From an uncultured Methanobrevibacter sp. (GTDB lineage: Archaea > Methanobacteriota > Methanobacteria > Methanobacteriales > Methanobacteriaceae), in contig NZ_CAMVEE010000006.1 in the NCBI RefSeq assembly GCF_947166415.1, positions 1 to 62,427 on the forward strand: DNA of 62,427 nt, written 5' to 3'. A model generated the notes under the pieces. The model was not told the origin of the DNA and did no database searches. It saw only the letters and a program-made list of their open reading frames with translations. Position numbers and translations under genes: made by a program. How positions within the stretch are numbered: position 1 is the stretch's first letter; every line of letters starts with the position of its first letter. Positions 9,001 to 18,900 of the stretch are shown one piece after another.

Positions 9001-9315
9001 ATGAATTACAAGGAAAGATTTTTAGAAATGGAAAAGGAATTTGCAAAGGAAGCATCAAGAAGCCCGAAGGAAAACATTGAAGATCTGCTGGTTACATTCA
9101 TCTTCAAGTTCCAGATTTTCGAGCCATGCAAATACATATCAGAGGATGATGAATGGGTCACATTCCTGATACTTCCGCCTGATGATACCCTTGAAAGCCA
9201 GATTATGGCGCTTAGAAAGGATGAAATAGTAAGCTTCGGCATTGTAAACGAAAACAACCTGGCTGAAAACAGCAACTTCTTTAATCAGATAGAACCTGAG
9301 AGCCTGTACCAATGA
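9001..9315 (+). CDS. Small protein of unknown function
   Basis: A 104-residue protein that I do not recognise. It has an amphipathic N-terminal helix (KERFLEMEKEFAKEAS), a hydrophobic strand-rich centre (WVTFLILPPDD) and an acidic end. No Cys cluster or membrane segment is seen. It follows the metalloprotease-like gene by 9 bp, with AGGTT before ATG, and overlaps the next gene by four bases (ATGA). This indicates that the three are co-translated. Its shape is compatible with a small adaptor or an SseB-like fragment, but this is weak. Confidence 0.55.
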   Translation: MNYKERFLEMEKEFAKEASRSPKENIEDLLVTFIFKFQIFEPCKYISEDDEWVTFLILPPDDTLESQIMALRKDEIVSFGIVNENNLAENSNFFNQIEPESLYQ

Positions 9316-9605
9316 AGGAAATATTTTTTGACAAGGACTTTGACGTGGAAAACGTATCAGAAATAATAAACAGCATCATGTCAAGGTGGGCCATCCAGCT
9401 TATTGACATAAACGGTCCCCACTGGGCAATTTATGACTATGACATGATTCTGAAATGTCTAATCCACTTTGAAGTTGACTTCAATGACCTAGAAACCAGA
9501 ATAAAGCTTGAGGATTTGAAGCTTGACGTCATTCACCATATAGAATCCCTAAAGGATGAAACCACATATAGAGATAACCTTGTAAATGCAGTTTTTCTTG
9601 AATGA
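9312..9605 (+). CDS. Small protein of unknown function, last gene of the SseB-like cluster
   Basis: A 97-residue acidic protein without recognisable motifs. The ATG overlaps the stop of the upstream gene (ATGA), the usual mark of translational coupling. A conserved-looking aromatic core (WAIQLIDINGPHWAIYDYD) is followed by two charged helices. It ends the same-strand run that begins near 4849; the next gene is convergent. Role unknown. Confidence 0.55.
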   Translation: MKEIFFDKDFDVENVSEIINSIMSRWAIQLIDINGPHWAIYDYDMILKCLIHFEVDFNDLETRIKLEDLKLDVIHHIESLKDETTYRDNLVNAVFLE

Positions 9606-9607
9606 AA

Positions 9608-9644
9608 AAAATAAAAAAAGAAGAATTAACATCAGTTAATTCTT
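9608..9644 (-). terminator. Hairpin terminator of the minus-strand gene at 9632
   Basis: Two perfect 10-base arms (9621-9630 and 9635-9644, AAGAATTAAC and GTTAATTCTT) flank a 4-base loop that overlaps the stop codon of the minus-strand gene. Read on the minus strand the hairpin is followed by a long T-rich run (9605-9620). This is a typical intrinsic terminator for that direction; the plus-strand operand has no T-run here. Confidence 0.7.
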
Positions 9645-10009
9645 GTATTGTAATATCTTACACCGTCAGAGTCGTAGGTATACCATCTGTTGACTTCATC
9701 ATCGAATTTTTCACCGATAACCGGCACATATGAGTCAGTTTGAGGATTATATACCTTATGTGTTGTATTGTTTATAGCAGTTTCGTTTGCTCTAGGTGTA
9801 TTGTCACCAACAACGGTTGCATTGGTTGCGTTTGTGGTAGTGTTGGTTACGTTTGTAACATTGGTTTTGTTTGCATCATCCAAACTAACGTTAAGGTTAG
9901 TGATGTTTTTCAAGTCATTTCCCTGATTGTCAAGGACATATAGTCCGACTCCAACAAGAGCTATGACGAGAATTGCAATGATAACCAAAATGATATTTTT
10001 AAGTTCCAT
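9632..10009 (-). CDS. Membrane-anchored extracellular protein
   Basis: The protein has 125 residues. One strongly hydrophobic helix (residues 5-27) is followed by an Asn/Thr/Val-rich low-complexity linker (TNVTNTTTNATNAT), typical of glycosylated spacers in archaeal surface proteins. A small C-terminal part follows, with several Tyr residues (WYTYDSDGVRYYNTR). The predicted topology is N-terminal anchor with an outer domain. The start is supported by AGGTGA on the minus strand. It lies downstream of the broken cation-efflux gene, about 40 bp away, and ends in the hairpin at 9621-9644. Function unknown. Confidence 0.65.
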   Translation of the reverse strand: MELKNIILVIIAILVIALVGVGLYVLDNQGNDLKNITNLNVSLDDANKTNVTNVTNTTTNATNATVVGDNTPRANETAINNTTHKVYNPQTDSYVPVIGEKFDDEVNRWYTYDSDGVRYYNTRIN

Positions 10010-10049
10010 TGTTTTTTCACCTTGCTAATATTTATGTAAGTTTAAGTAT

Positions 10050-11141
10050 TTAATCGCTAACATCATAATCGTCGATTAGGATATATTCGAATTCAGGATA
10101 TTTGGTCTTGATTTTAGAAAGGACCTCTTTTTTGACCTTTTCCCTGTCGGCATCAAAGTCGACGATGATGTCAAAGGTAATCAGGTTTTTATCCTCATAC
10201 ACTATAAATCCGTGAATTTCAAGAATCTCCTCATATTCGGATGCGATGTTGTAAAGCTCGTCTCTGATATATGAGTATTTGTCGTTTCTTGCATAGATTC
10301 CCACGGTAAGGATAATGGAAAACTCCTCATATATTTTTACGGCAATCTGTCTTGTCAGTGCGTGGATTTCAAGTGCGCTCAGGCTGTCATCCACCTCGAA
10401 ATGAACAGACCCCTGCATGCTTTCAGGGCCGTAATTGTGAAGGGTCAAGTCATATGCTCCGTAAACGCCAGGAATTTCACAGATTGATTCCTTTATTTTT
10501 CTTGAAAGCTCGCTGTCTACCCTTTCACCTATCATGCTGTCTACGGTTTCCCGAAGCATGTCTATACTTGCCTTGATGATTACTATTGAAATGATGACTC
10601 CCAATATTCCCTCAAGTGATATGTGAAAAAATATTGAGATTATTGCCGCAATCAGAGTGGATAATGAAAGTATTGCATCGAAAAATGCGTCGCTTCCTGA
10701 TGCCACAAGGGCCTGTGAGTTGATGCTTTCACCGACATTTTTAACGTATTTTCCAAGGGCGAACTTGACTGCAACCGCCACAGCAATGATTACGAGTGAA
10801 ACTGTTGTATATGATGTTACGTCGGGATTGAATATCTTAGGCCATGACTCCATAAGCGCAGTGATACCTGCCCAGAGAACGATGGCTGCGATTATTACGG
10901 ATGAAAAGTATTCGATCCTTCCGTATCCGTAAGGGTGGGCCTTGTCCGGGGCCTTTCCTGCAAGCTTTGTCCCGATGATTGTTATGATTGAAGACAGTGC
11001 ATCGGTCAGGTTGTTGACCGCATCCAAAGTAATCGCGATGGAATTGACCAGAATTCATATTGTGGCCTTGAATGCAACCAGAATAAGGTTCACGATGATT
11101 CCTATGATGCTTGTTTTAACAATTTTATCTTGACGTGTCAT
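10050..11141 (-). pseudogene. Cation diffusion facilitator (CDF) transporter with in-frame TGA
   Basis: From 11027 down, the frame encodes a CDF family divalent-cation exporter: LDAVNNLTDA, the HPYGYGRIEY loop, several membrane helices, then a cytoplasmic C-terminal domain. Upstream the same frame starts at ATG 11141 (beginning MTRQDKIVKTSIIG) and continues the first helix, but is interrupted by TGA at 11055-11057. It lies at the position where family members usually have Gly in K-A-T-I-G-x-x-x-N-S-I-A, so GGA to TGA would explain it. Both sides of the stop read as perfect CDF sequence. Either the gene is newly inactivated, or an internal start (TTG at 11027) gives a protein lacking helix 1, or this is a sequencing error. 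Confidence 0.75.
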
Positions 11142-11215
11142 GATTAAATATTGTTTAACATTATAGATAAATTAATATACAAAAGTTGAATAAATACAAT
11201 TACGGAGGCATAACC

Positions 11216-11755
11216 ATGTCAGTATATGATTTTACAGTAAAAGACGGTGACGGAAACGACGTTTCCCTAAGCCAATACGAAGGAAAAGTACTTTTGATAG
11301 TCAACTCAGCAACCAAATGCGGTTTCACTCCACAATATACGGAATTGAATGAAATCTACAATGAATTCAACGAGGAAGGATTTGAAATCCTTGATTTCCC
11401 ATGCAACCAGTTCGGAGGCCAGGCACCTGGAACAACCGAAGAGATTACTGAAGTCTGCAGATCCAAATGGCTCGTTCCATACACAATATTTGAAAAGATT
11501 GATGTAAACGGCGAAAACGCAGACCCATTGTTCGAGTACCTTAAAAACGAACAGCCTTTTACAGACATTACAGGAAAAGGTGCAACCAAACTGAAACTTG
11601 TCTTGAAGGCCGTCGACAGGCACTACAAGGACAACAATGACATCAAATGGAATTTCACCAAGTTTCTGGTTGACCGCGAAGGGAATGCCGTTCGCAGGTT
11701 CGAACCTACCGAAGACTTGGGTGACGTAAAAGAGGCCATCAAGGCTCTTTTATAA
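11216..11755 (+). CDS. Glutathione peroxidase family (thioredoxin-like) peroxidase
   Basis: The protein has 179 residues starting at ATG 11216, preceded by GGAGG; an upstream in-frame start at 11186 lacks such a site. Peroxidatic Cys35 lies in NSATKCGFTPQY. The FPCNQFGGQ block contributes the Gln of the catalytic tetrad, and KWNFTKFLVD near residue 140 contributes Trp and Asn. This is the Cys-type class, which in most microbes uses thioredoxin rather than glutathione and reduces lipid or hydrogen peroxides. The expected role is oxygen defence in an anaerobe. It is a single gene transcribed away from the CDF gene. Confidence 0.9.
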   Translation: MSVYDFTVKDGDGNDVSLSQYEGKVLLIVNSATKCGFTPQYTELNEIYNEFNEEGFEILDFPCNQFGGQAPGTTEEITEVCRSKWLVPYTIFEKIDVNGENADPLFEYLKNEQPFTDITGKGATKLKLVLKAVDRHYKDNNDIKWNFTKFLVDREGNAVRRFEPTEDLGDVKEAIKALL

Positions 11756-11804
11756 TTACTTTTTTTTTAAAATTTTTTATATGTCAATGAACAAATCTTA
11801 GAGT

Positions 11805-12881
11805 ATGCAGCGGATAAAGTATTTTGATGCCTTAAGGTTTTTGGCAATTTTCGGCGTAGTTGCCCTGCACGTGTTTCAAAGCTTCAAAGATGTACCATTG
11901 GGTAGCATCAATGTGATGAGCTTTATTGAGATATTCGAGTTTGCAGTTCCGGTATTTCTAATGATAAGCGGAGCTTTGCTTTTGAATAGGGAAATGCCGA
12001 TAGACGAGTTTTTAAAAAGAAGGTTTTCAAGGCTGACTTATCCGTTCATCTTATACATGATTATTTATGCAGCGGTTCTGTTTTTATTGATGAGCTTTGT
12101 TTCTGGATTTTCAGGCCTTGTTCATTGGCTTTCCAATTTGCCATTGAACTACAACTGGTACTTCTGGACTATAGCAAGCCTCTATCTTGCAATTCCTATT
12201 TTGGCCAAGTTCGTCAGGCATTCATCATTCAGGGAACTGGAATATTTCATCACAGTTCTAATTATTGGCTGCATATTCTATCAGATCACTCTTCTTTTTG
12301 GAATAATGCATTACATTGATTTGAACCTCTTCGTAAGCCCTATGGCTTATCTTGTTTTAGGATATTACCTTGCAAACAAGGACTTTAAGATAAGCACAAA
12401 CAAAATCATTACAATAGCTCTGGCTTTATTTATATTAACAACATTATTCAAGATGTCAGGCCATATCCTGCCTGTTCCGATGCAGCTAATTGAAAACTAC
12501 GAGGCAACAAGGTCAATGATACTCTCATCATACATTGACATGGGACTTCCACAGATCATTCAGGCCGCATCTGTATTTGTTTTCTTCAGATATGTATATG
12601 AAAGCAAAAGCGGATTTTATCTGGCTTTAAGCAACTTTTTGAATGGAAGCTTCACAAGCAAGTTCATCCTCTCTGTCAGCATGGCAAGCTACGGCATGTA
12701 CCTTTTCCACCACACTCTGATTGAGCCTTTAAGGGAAGTCGTTAAAAACTATGCTTTCACAGGCCCTCAGACATTATTGCTGATAATCGTTTTGACAGTT
12801 TCAATCTTCATCATCTTATGGATAGTCGTGATGCTGATTAGCAAGATTCCATATATAGGAAAATATTCAGGATTCCACTAA
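11805..12881 (+). CDS. Acyltransferase 3 family membrane protein (O-acetylation)
   Basis: This 358-residue polytopic protein has about ten hydrophobic helices and the family start RIKYFDALRFLAIFGVVALHV, with the conserved R and H of acyltransferase 3 (OafA/WecH-like). Such enzymes move acyl groups, usually acetyl from acetyl-CoA, onto surface polysaccharides. A TATA-like stretch (TTTTTATATG) lies about 25 bases before the ATG and no ribosome binding site is seen, so the mRNA is probably leaderless. It opens the surface-polymer locus, suggesting the target is the glycan or polyol polymer made by its neighbours. Confidence 0.85.
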   Translation: MQRIKYFDALRFLAIFGVVALHVFQSFKDVPLGSINVMSFIEIFEFAVPVFLMISGALLLNREMPIDEFLKRRFSRLTYPFILYMIIYAAVLFLLMSFVSGFSGLVHWLSNLPLNYNWYFWTIASLYLAIPILAKFVRHSSFRELEYFITVLIIGCIFYQITLLFGIMHYIDLNLFVSPMAYLVLGYYLANKDFKISTNKIITIALALFILTTLFKMSGHILPVPMQLIENYEATRSMILSSYIDMGLPQIIQAASVFVFFRYVYESKSGFYLALSNFLNGSFTSKFILSVSMASYGMYLFHHTLIEPLREVVKNYAFTGPQTLLLIIVLTVSIFIILWIVVMLISKIPYIGKYSGFH

Positions 12882-12919
12882 GAAATATTATATTAACTAA
12901 AAGATACTTACATATTAAC

Positions 12920-14668
12920 ATGGGTTTTAAACAGAAGATTCGAAATATCAAGGATTGTAAGGACAATTCGTCAATATATGATGTATATTACAAAGAAAAC
13001 ATTGATGAAAGTTTAATATATTTCGAATCCAGAAATGGACGCGATTTTGCAGGAAACATTTTAAGGATAATTGAAGAGATTTCCACAGGAAGGTATGGGG
13101 ACTTCAATATCTGTGTTTTTGCAAATCCTGCAGTCAAGCTCAAGATTGAGGAGTTCAAGAAAAACTACAACCTTAAAATAGACAGAATCATCACCTCCGA
13201 AAAGGAAGCCTCAAAGACTCTTGAGAAAGCCAAATACATTTTCACTGATTCCGGAATCCAGTACAAATATGTCAAAAGGGACGGCCAGGTCTTCATTGAC
13301 CTGTGGCACGGAACCCCTTTGAAGCTGATGGGAATCGATTATGCCTCAGAAATAGCTTCAATTGGCCATATCCAGCACCCATTGCTTTCTTCTGATTATC
13401 TTCTATATCCGAATGAGTACATGATGGACATCATGCTTAGGGCATACCAGATTGAGAAAATCTATCCTGGAAAGATCATTCTTGAAGGATATCCGAGAAA
13501 TGCCGTGTTTTTTGATGATAAAAGACGTTTAGAAGTGAAAGAGAAACTGGGATTTGAGGATAGGGAAGTCTTCATATACATGCCGACCTACAGGGGAGAA
13601 GTTCAAAAAATCGATGACAATAGGGATTTCATTGTGGAGTTTTTAGCCAAAATGGATGAAATGCTTGATGAAAATCAACTTTTGATTGCTAAGCTGCATC
13701 CGTATGACGAATCTAACATTGACTATTCAAATTTCAATAATGTGATTACGTTTCCTGAGGGCTTTGAGACATATGATGTTTTGAATGTTTGTGACGTTTT
13801 GATAACAGATTATTCTAGCGTACTTTTTGACTTTGCAAATACGGGAAAAAAGATAATCCTCTATAATTATGATGAGGAAAATTATTTATCTTCAAGAGGC
13901 ATCTACATTCCGCTTGATGAACTGCCGTTTTCAAAGGTTCAGGATGCTGATGCATTGATAAACGAATTGAATACACCTAAAAATTATGATGATAATGACT
14001 TTTTGAAAAAGTTCTGTATTTTCGACAATATTGATGCCGCAGAAAGGCTTTGCAGGCACATATTCACCAATGAAAAGGTCTGTGAGGAAAGGGAAATCGA
14101 AAACTCCAAAGAAAATATCCTTATTTATCCCGGAAAGATTACAGATTCATTTATCAACTTTGCACAAACAATAAGTGAAAAGTACAATATATTCATCACA
14201 TACAACCAGTGGGATGCATATTTCAAGGAAAACTGTGCCGAAATCATTGAAAGGCTTCCTGAAAATGTTGAATTGCTGCCGTTCAGATTCAACCTGACAC
14301 TTACATTTGACGAAAAGAAGGATTACAATAGGTATTTCGCATCAAGTGACATGGAATGTCCGGACTCATTAAACAAACTGTTCAAAAGATCCTATGACAA
14401 GCAATACCAAAACATTGATTTCAAGGCAATAATTGACTTTGACGCCACCAATCCAAACGTTTCATCAATGTTTGCATTATCCAACTCCAATTCGGTCATA
14501 TGGATTCATGAGGACACATTTAAAAAGGCAAACGCCAATGTCTTGAAAAATCTATTGCCGAAATTCGGGACAGTTGTGGCGGATTCATCCGAACTGGCCA
14601 AAAAAGTCAGGGAAATTTCTGATGAATACATTAAAATATCCGAAAATATTGAAGACATTCTCTTTTAA
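12920..14668 (+). CDS. CDP-glycerol glycerophosphotransferase-like protein with a half GT-B domain
   Basis: The protein has 582 residues. Residues about 30-380 are a CDP-glycerol:poly(glycerophosphate) glycerophosphotransferase (TagF-like) domain: LWHGTPLK with His130, LYPNEYM, GYPRN, YMPTYRG, and TDYSSVLFDFA at 296-306. Residues about 395-582 look like only the N-terminal half of a GT-B glycosyltransferase (ILIYPGKITDSFINFAQ, then VIWIHEDTF and VVADSSELAKKV). The stop comes where the donor-binding half would begin. The first domain should transfer glycerol phosphate or another polyol phosphate onto a membrane-linked acceptor at the inner face. Leaderless start likely. Role in a teichoic-acid-like polymer is inferred from the neighbours GpsA and the nucleotidyltransferase. 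Confidence 0.8.
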   Translation: MGFKQKIRNIKDCKDNSSIYDVYYKENIDESLIYFESRNGRDFAGNILRIIEEISTGRYGDFNICVFANPAVKLKIEEFKKNYNLKIDRIITSEKEASKTLEKAKYIFTDSGIQYKYVKRDGQVFIDLWHGTPLKLMGIDYASEIASIGHIQHPLLSSDYLLYPNEYMMDIMLRAYQIEKIYPGKIILEGYPRNAVFFDDKRRLEVKEKLGFEDREVFIYMPTYRGEVQKIDDNRDFIVEFLAKMDEMLDENQLLIAKLHPYDESNIDYSNFNNVITFPEGFETYDVLNVCDVLITDYSSVLFDFANTGKKIILYNYDEENYLSSRGIYIPLDELPFSKVQDADALINELNTPKNYDDNDFLKKFCIFDNIDAAERLCRHIFTNEKVCEEREIENSKENILIYPGKITDSFINFAQTISEKYNIFITYNQWDAYFKENCAEIIERLPENVELLPFRFNLTLTFDEKKDYNRYFASSDMECPDSLNKLFKRSYDKQYQNIDFKAIIDFDATNPNVSSMFALSNSNSVIWIHEDTFKKANANVLKNLLPKFGTVVADSSELAKKVREISDEYIKISENIEDILF

Positions 14669-14731
14669 GTCAAGATTTTTAAAAGGATTTACTTGTTATT
14701 ATTTAACTCAGATGCTCTTTGATTTATCTAA

Positions 14732-14745
14732 TTCGATTAATCGAA
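14732..14745. promoter_or_regulatory. 14-bp perfect palindrome upstream of the methyltransferase gene
   Basis: TTCGATTAATCGAA reads the same on both strands and sits about 110 bases before the methyltransferase start, in the 187-bp gap after the TagF-like gene. A dimeric regulator could bind here. No regulator gene is adjacent, so this is only a candidate site. Confidence 0.3.
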
Positions 14746-14855
14746 CTTTATTTATGAAAATTCACTTTTGGCTGGAGCTCTCCAATGTGATTTGAATAAC
14801 ATTTATGTACCATTAACATTAAACCTTATTATAATGATACATTACGTGATGATAT

Positions 14856-15809
14856 ATGGCTGAAATCGAATTGAAAGCTGAAAAGTTGAGCGAAAATGAC
14901 AATTCAGAAAATGTGGAAATGAGCGAAGAGGAAATCTGGCTTATAAAGCATCTTATTGAAAAATATAATCCAAGAAAGATTGTCGAAATCGGCATTTCTG
15001 CCGGAGGAAACACAGTCAACCTGTTGAATTGGAAGGATGACAATGCCCAGCTGTTTTCCATTGACCTTGCAGAAAACTGGTATAAGGACAGCACAAAGCT
15101 ATCCGGATTCATGGCCGATGATGTGGAAAACAAGAAAAACTTTAAGATATACAGGGGATATGATTATCTTGATGTTTATGAGGAGATTGGAGATGGCATC
15201 GATTTCATAGTGATAGACACAGTCCATGCCATGCCTGGTGAATTTCTGACTTACATACTTGCTCTTCCCCAGCTTAAGGACGGATGTGTTGTCGTTTTCC
15301 ATGACATTCATTTGAACATGAAAAAAATCAAGAACAATAAGTTCAGGGATAATGAGGTCTCCATGTACTGCACAGGATTGCTGTACTCTTCAATAAGCGC
15401 CAATGAAAAATACAGTTTGCAGACTGATGTAATCTCCAATATCGGAGCGTTGATTGTTGATGATACCACACGAAACGGGGTTAAAGATGTCTTCAGAAGC
15501 CTATGCTCAAAATGGTTTAACTTTCCGGCTAACCTGAACCTTGACGGCTACCGGGAATATGTAAAGGAATATTATCCGATTGAATGCTATAACCTGTTTT
15601 GCATTTGCCTGGATTTCCAGGAAAAATACTTCAAAAATAAGGCCGCCGAAAGAAGGCAGTCCCTTCATGAATTGAAAGATAAAGAGGAAGAACTTGAATC
15701 CCTTCAAATGGAACTCGATTCAGCTAAAAAGGAAAATGAGCTGATTAAATCAACAGTCAGCTGGAAAATAACAAAGCCCTTAAGAGAGTTTAGAAAATTA
15801 ATCAAATAG
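14856..15809 (+). CDS. SAM-dependent methyltransferase with coiled-coil tail
   Basis: The 317-residue protein has a class I methyltransferase core at residues 30-210. It shows motif I KIVEIGISAGGNT, an acidic strand end SIDLA, then DFIVIDTVHAMPG and VVFHDIH, resembling the Methyltransf_24 group and cephalosporin-hydroxylase-like enzymes. Residues 260-317 form a coiled coil (KEEELESLQMELDSAKKENEL) ending in SWKITKPLREFRKLIK. That tail also occurs on glycosyltransferases and a pyruvyltransferase in this locus. It probably methylates a sugar or polymer end at the membrane (inference). The ATG is preceded by GTGATGAT. Confidence 0.75.
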   Translation: MAEIELKAEKLSENDNSENVEMSEEEIWLIKHLIEKYNPRKIVEIGISAGGNTVNLLNWKDDNAQLFSIDLAENWYKDSTKLSGFMADDVENKKNFKIYRGYDYLDVYEEIGDGIDFIVIDTVHAMPGEFLTYILALPQLKDGCVVVFHDIHLNMKKIKNNKFRDNEVSMYCTGLLYSSISANEKYSLQTDVISNIGALIVDDTTRNGVKDVFRSLCSKWFNFPANLNLDGYREYVKEYYPIECYNLFCICLDFQEKYFKNKAAERRQSLHELKDKEEELESLQMELDSAKKENELIKSTVSWKITKPLREFRKLIK

Positions 15810-15992
15810 AAAATTCGGAGCTTTAATTTTTCGATATTTGCCGCTTAAGCTTGCATATATTCAGGGATTTCGCCTTTTTCTTTTGAAAAATAAAAGCCAA
15901 CTTGAAAAATGACAAGGCAGTGTGCCCAAATTATCTAATTTTAAATACAATAATTTCCATATTTATTAATGTATAGTTACAGGAGTTTTTAA

Positions 15993-18900
15993 ATGAAAAC
16001 CAGAATAAGCGTTATTATTCCAATTTATAATGTTCATGAATTTTTAGAGGAGTGCATAGACTCCGTATTGGCCCAGACAATCAATGATTTGGAACTTACA
16101 GACGGCTATGAAAGAAACCTCCAAATCATTTTGATAGATGACGGATCCACTGACGATACCGCAGACATTGCAAAGGGGTATGTGGACAGATACGAAAACA
16201 TAGAATATCACTATGAGGAAAACCAGGGATTGGGCCATGCAAGAAACTACGGATGCGAATTTGCAGTCGGGGACTACATAATATTCCTTGACTCAGATGA
16301 CGTCATCTCACCCAATGCATACGAATGGATGTACACAGCAGCGGTTAAAAACGGAAGCGACATGACCATAGGAAACGTATGGCGTTTCAACTCCAAGGGA
16401 ACAATGATGAGCAACATCCACCAGACAGCATTCAACGTGAAAAAGGAAGTTACACACATCACTGAATCTCCTGAACTCTTTTATGATACAACAGCATGGA
16501 ATAAGTTAATAAAGCGCAGCTTCTGGGACAAACACGGCTTCAAGTTCCCTGAAGGAATATTATATGAGGACATACCTGTAACAATGCCTATGCACTTTCT
16601 TGCAAATAACGTTTCAATAGTACATGAAAACTGCTATTTGTGGAGGATAAGGGAAGGAAAGTCAAAATCCATCACACAGACAACAGCAGAAACCAAGAAC
16701 CTTACAGACAGGCTCTCTGTAATGAGAATGGTTGACAAGTTCTTTGATGAAAACGTGGCTGATGAGTATCTTCATCATGTAAAGACCATGAAATGGCTCA
16801 AAATAGACTTGAAGATATTCATAAACAAGCTCAAAAGCCTCAGGGAAGATGAATCACAGGAAATCATCAGGATGCTTCAGGAATACATCAATGAAAACAT
16901 TGACAGAAAAGAGTTCCAGAACCTGAACGAATTCGATGAACTGGAATACGAATACCTTATGGAAGGTGACTTCAAGAAGCTCTATGACGTATTGAATTTC
17001 GAATTCGATACATTGAAGGTGACAAAGGTATATCAGAAAGGTGGCCATGTGATGTTTGACGCCGATAAGAATTTATTTAAGAAATCACCATTCACAATCG
17101 ACAGATACGTGAGGGAAAACGTCAATTTCAAATACCTTCAGGAAGTCAAGTTCGGCGAGGAAAATGTTGAAATCAGAGGATTCTGTGTAATTCCAGGTTT
17201 GAACATCGACAATTACTCTGACAGAGAATATTCATTCGAGCTTGTAAATGCAAAAAGCAGGAAAAGGATTCCTCTTGAATATGAGGATGTCGAAACCGGA
17301 AGCCTCACTTCATTCGACATACGTTTCGGAAGAAGGTTCTCCTATAAAAAGGCAGGCTATAAGATAAACATTCCATATTCCAAGTTCTACAACAATCCTG
17401 ACTTTACAGGAGAAAACAGGATTATGGTTTCATTTACACAACAGGGCATCAATCACAACTTCTTTGCCGGATCAGCCAAGGTAAACGTTCGCGATTCAAG
17501 TAACATGCAGGCTAGGATATATGAAAATACCTATTTCAGATTCAAATACACACTTAAAAACGAGATAATCATTGAAATATTCCCATTGAAGAGAAGCTAC
17601 GATAAGGTTACAGTAGAAAACGGCAATCTGTGCATACACTCACCTCAATTTAATGGCGACCTCTTTGTTTACTATCCTGAAGATTCCCTGAACTGCGAAG
17701 TCAAGATGAAGTTTGACTGGGATGGCGAGAACAGCATTTATTCAATCGGAATCGACCAGCTCAGGAACATAAAGGGAAAGATAATCTATGAGGATGGTGA
17801 AACAGCCGTTTACACTTCAAAGGACCTCCTTGCTTTCGCCACACCGCAGGGTCAGGTAATAATTGACCCTTCCAAGGACTATTACATGGACATTTATAAG
17901 TATGAAAACACTACCTTGGTATCAGACGTTAAGCAGAACGGAGGCAGATTTGAAATAACAGCCAGGCTCATGTCAAAGCAATCAGCTGATTTGCAATCAG
18001 CAAAACTTTACTTCAAGGATGCATTGAACCTGCAGAAATACCATGTAAGCGACGCCAAAGTTTCAGGCGATACGCTCATGTTCAATTTGGACCTTTCAGA
18101 CAAGAGAGTTACCAAAAACCTCTACAAGGGAATGCATGACCTGTATGTGGGCTATGACGGTTTTGAAACTCCACTGCACATAGCATTCGATTATAACGAG
18201 ACATATCAAAAAGGATTATATGATTACATTGTTCACAGGGAAGATGAAAGCAGGTTAAGGGTTAATACAATAAGGAACTGGCCAATATACGAGGACACTC
18301 CTGGAAAAAGGCTAAAGCATTCAAAACTAACCTACAGGGCATTTCTCAAGTTGCCTATCAACAATAAAAGAATCATATTCGAATCCATGTGGGGTTCAAA
18401 ATACAGCTGCAATCCAAGATATCTCTATGAATTCATCAATGAGAACTATCCTGACTGGGATTGCATATGGGTTTTGGGAGATGAGCACATTCCAATCAAC
18501 GGATCAGGAAAGAGAGTCAGAAGGTTTTCCGTGAAATACTTCTATTACCTTGCGACTTCAAAGTTCTTTGTAAACAACGTCAATTTCCATGAGCATTACG
18601 TCAAAAGGCCAGGCCAGATTGAAATCCAGACCATGCATGGAACACCTTTAAAGACCCTGGGACTGGACGTTCCCGGTGATTTCCCAACCAAGAAAAGGGA
18701 AGAGGAGTTCATAGAAAAATGCAGCCATTGGGATTACCTCACCGTTCAAAGTGATTTCGTTGCAGACATATCCGAAAGATGCTTCCTCTTTAAAAAGGAA
18801 TTTTTAAAATACGGATATCCTAGAACTGATATCCTTTATACAAAAAACAATGAAGATGACATTAAAAAATTAAAGGAAAAGATGGGCATTCCAATGGACA

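Noticed and set aside
9001-9605. Toxin-antitoxin pair for the two small overlapping genes
   Set aside because: Size and overlap fit, but neither protein shows a toxin or DNA-binding motif, and both sit at the end of a larger co-directional run.
11055-11057. TGA in the CDF gene read as selenocysteine or another recoded residue
   Set aside because: The family has Gly there, no Cys/Sec chemistry is expected in this helix, and no stem-loop resembling a recoding element was noticed. A nonsense mutation or sequence error is simpler.
10837-11058. Overlapping minus-strand frame inside the CDF gene
   Set aside because: It is an Arg/Gly-rich out-of-frame shadow of the transporter; the CDF frame has the family motifs.
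14574-14795. Second frame at the end of the TagF-like gene as a frameshifted continuation
   Set aside because: Its translation shows no glycosyltransferase pattern, while the main frame stays consistent up to its own stop.
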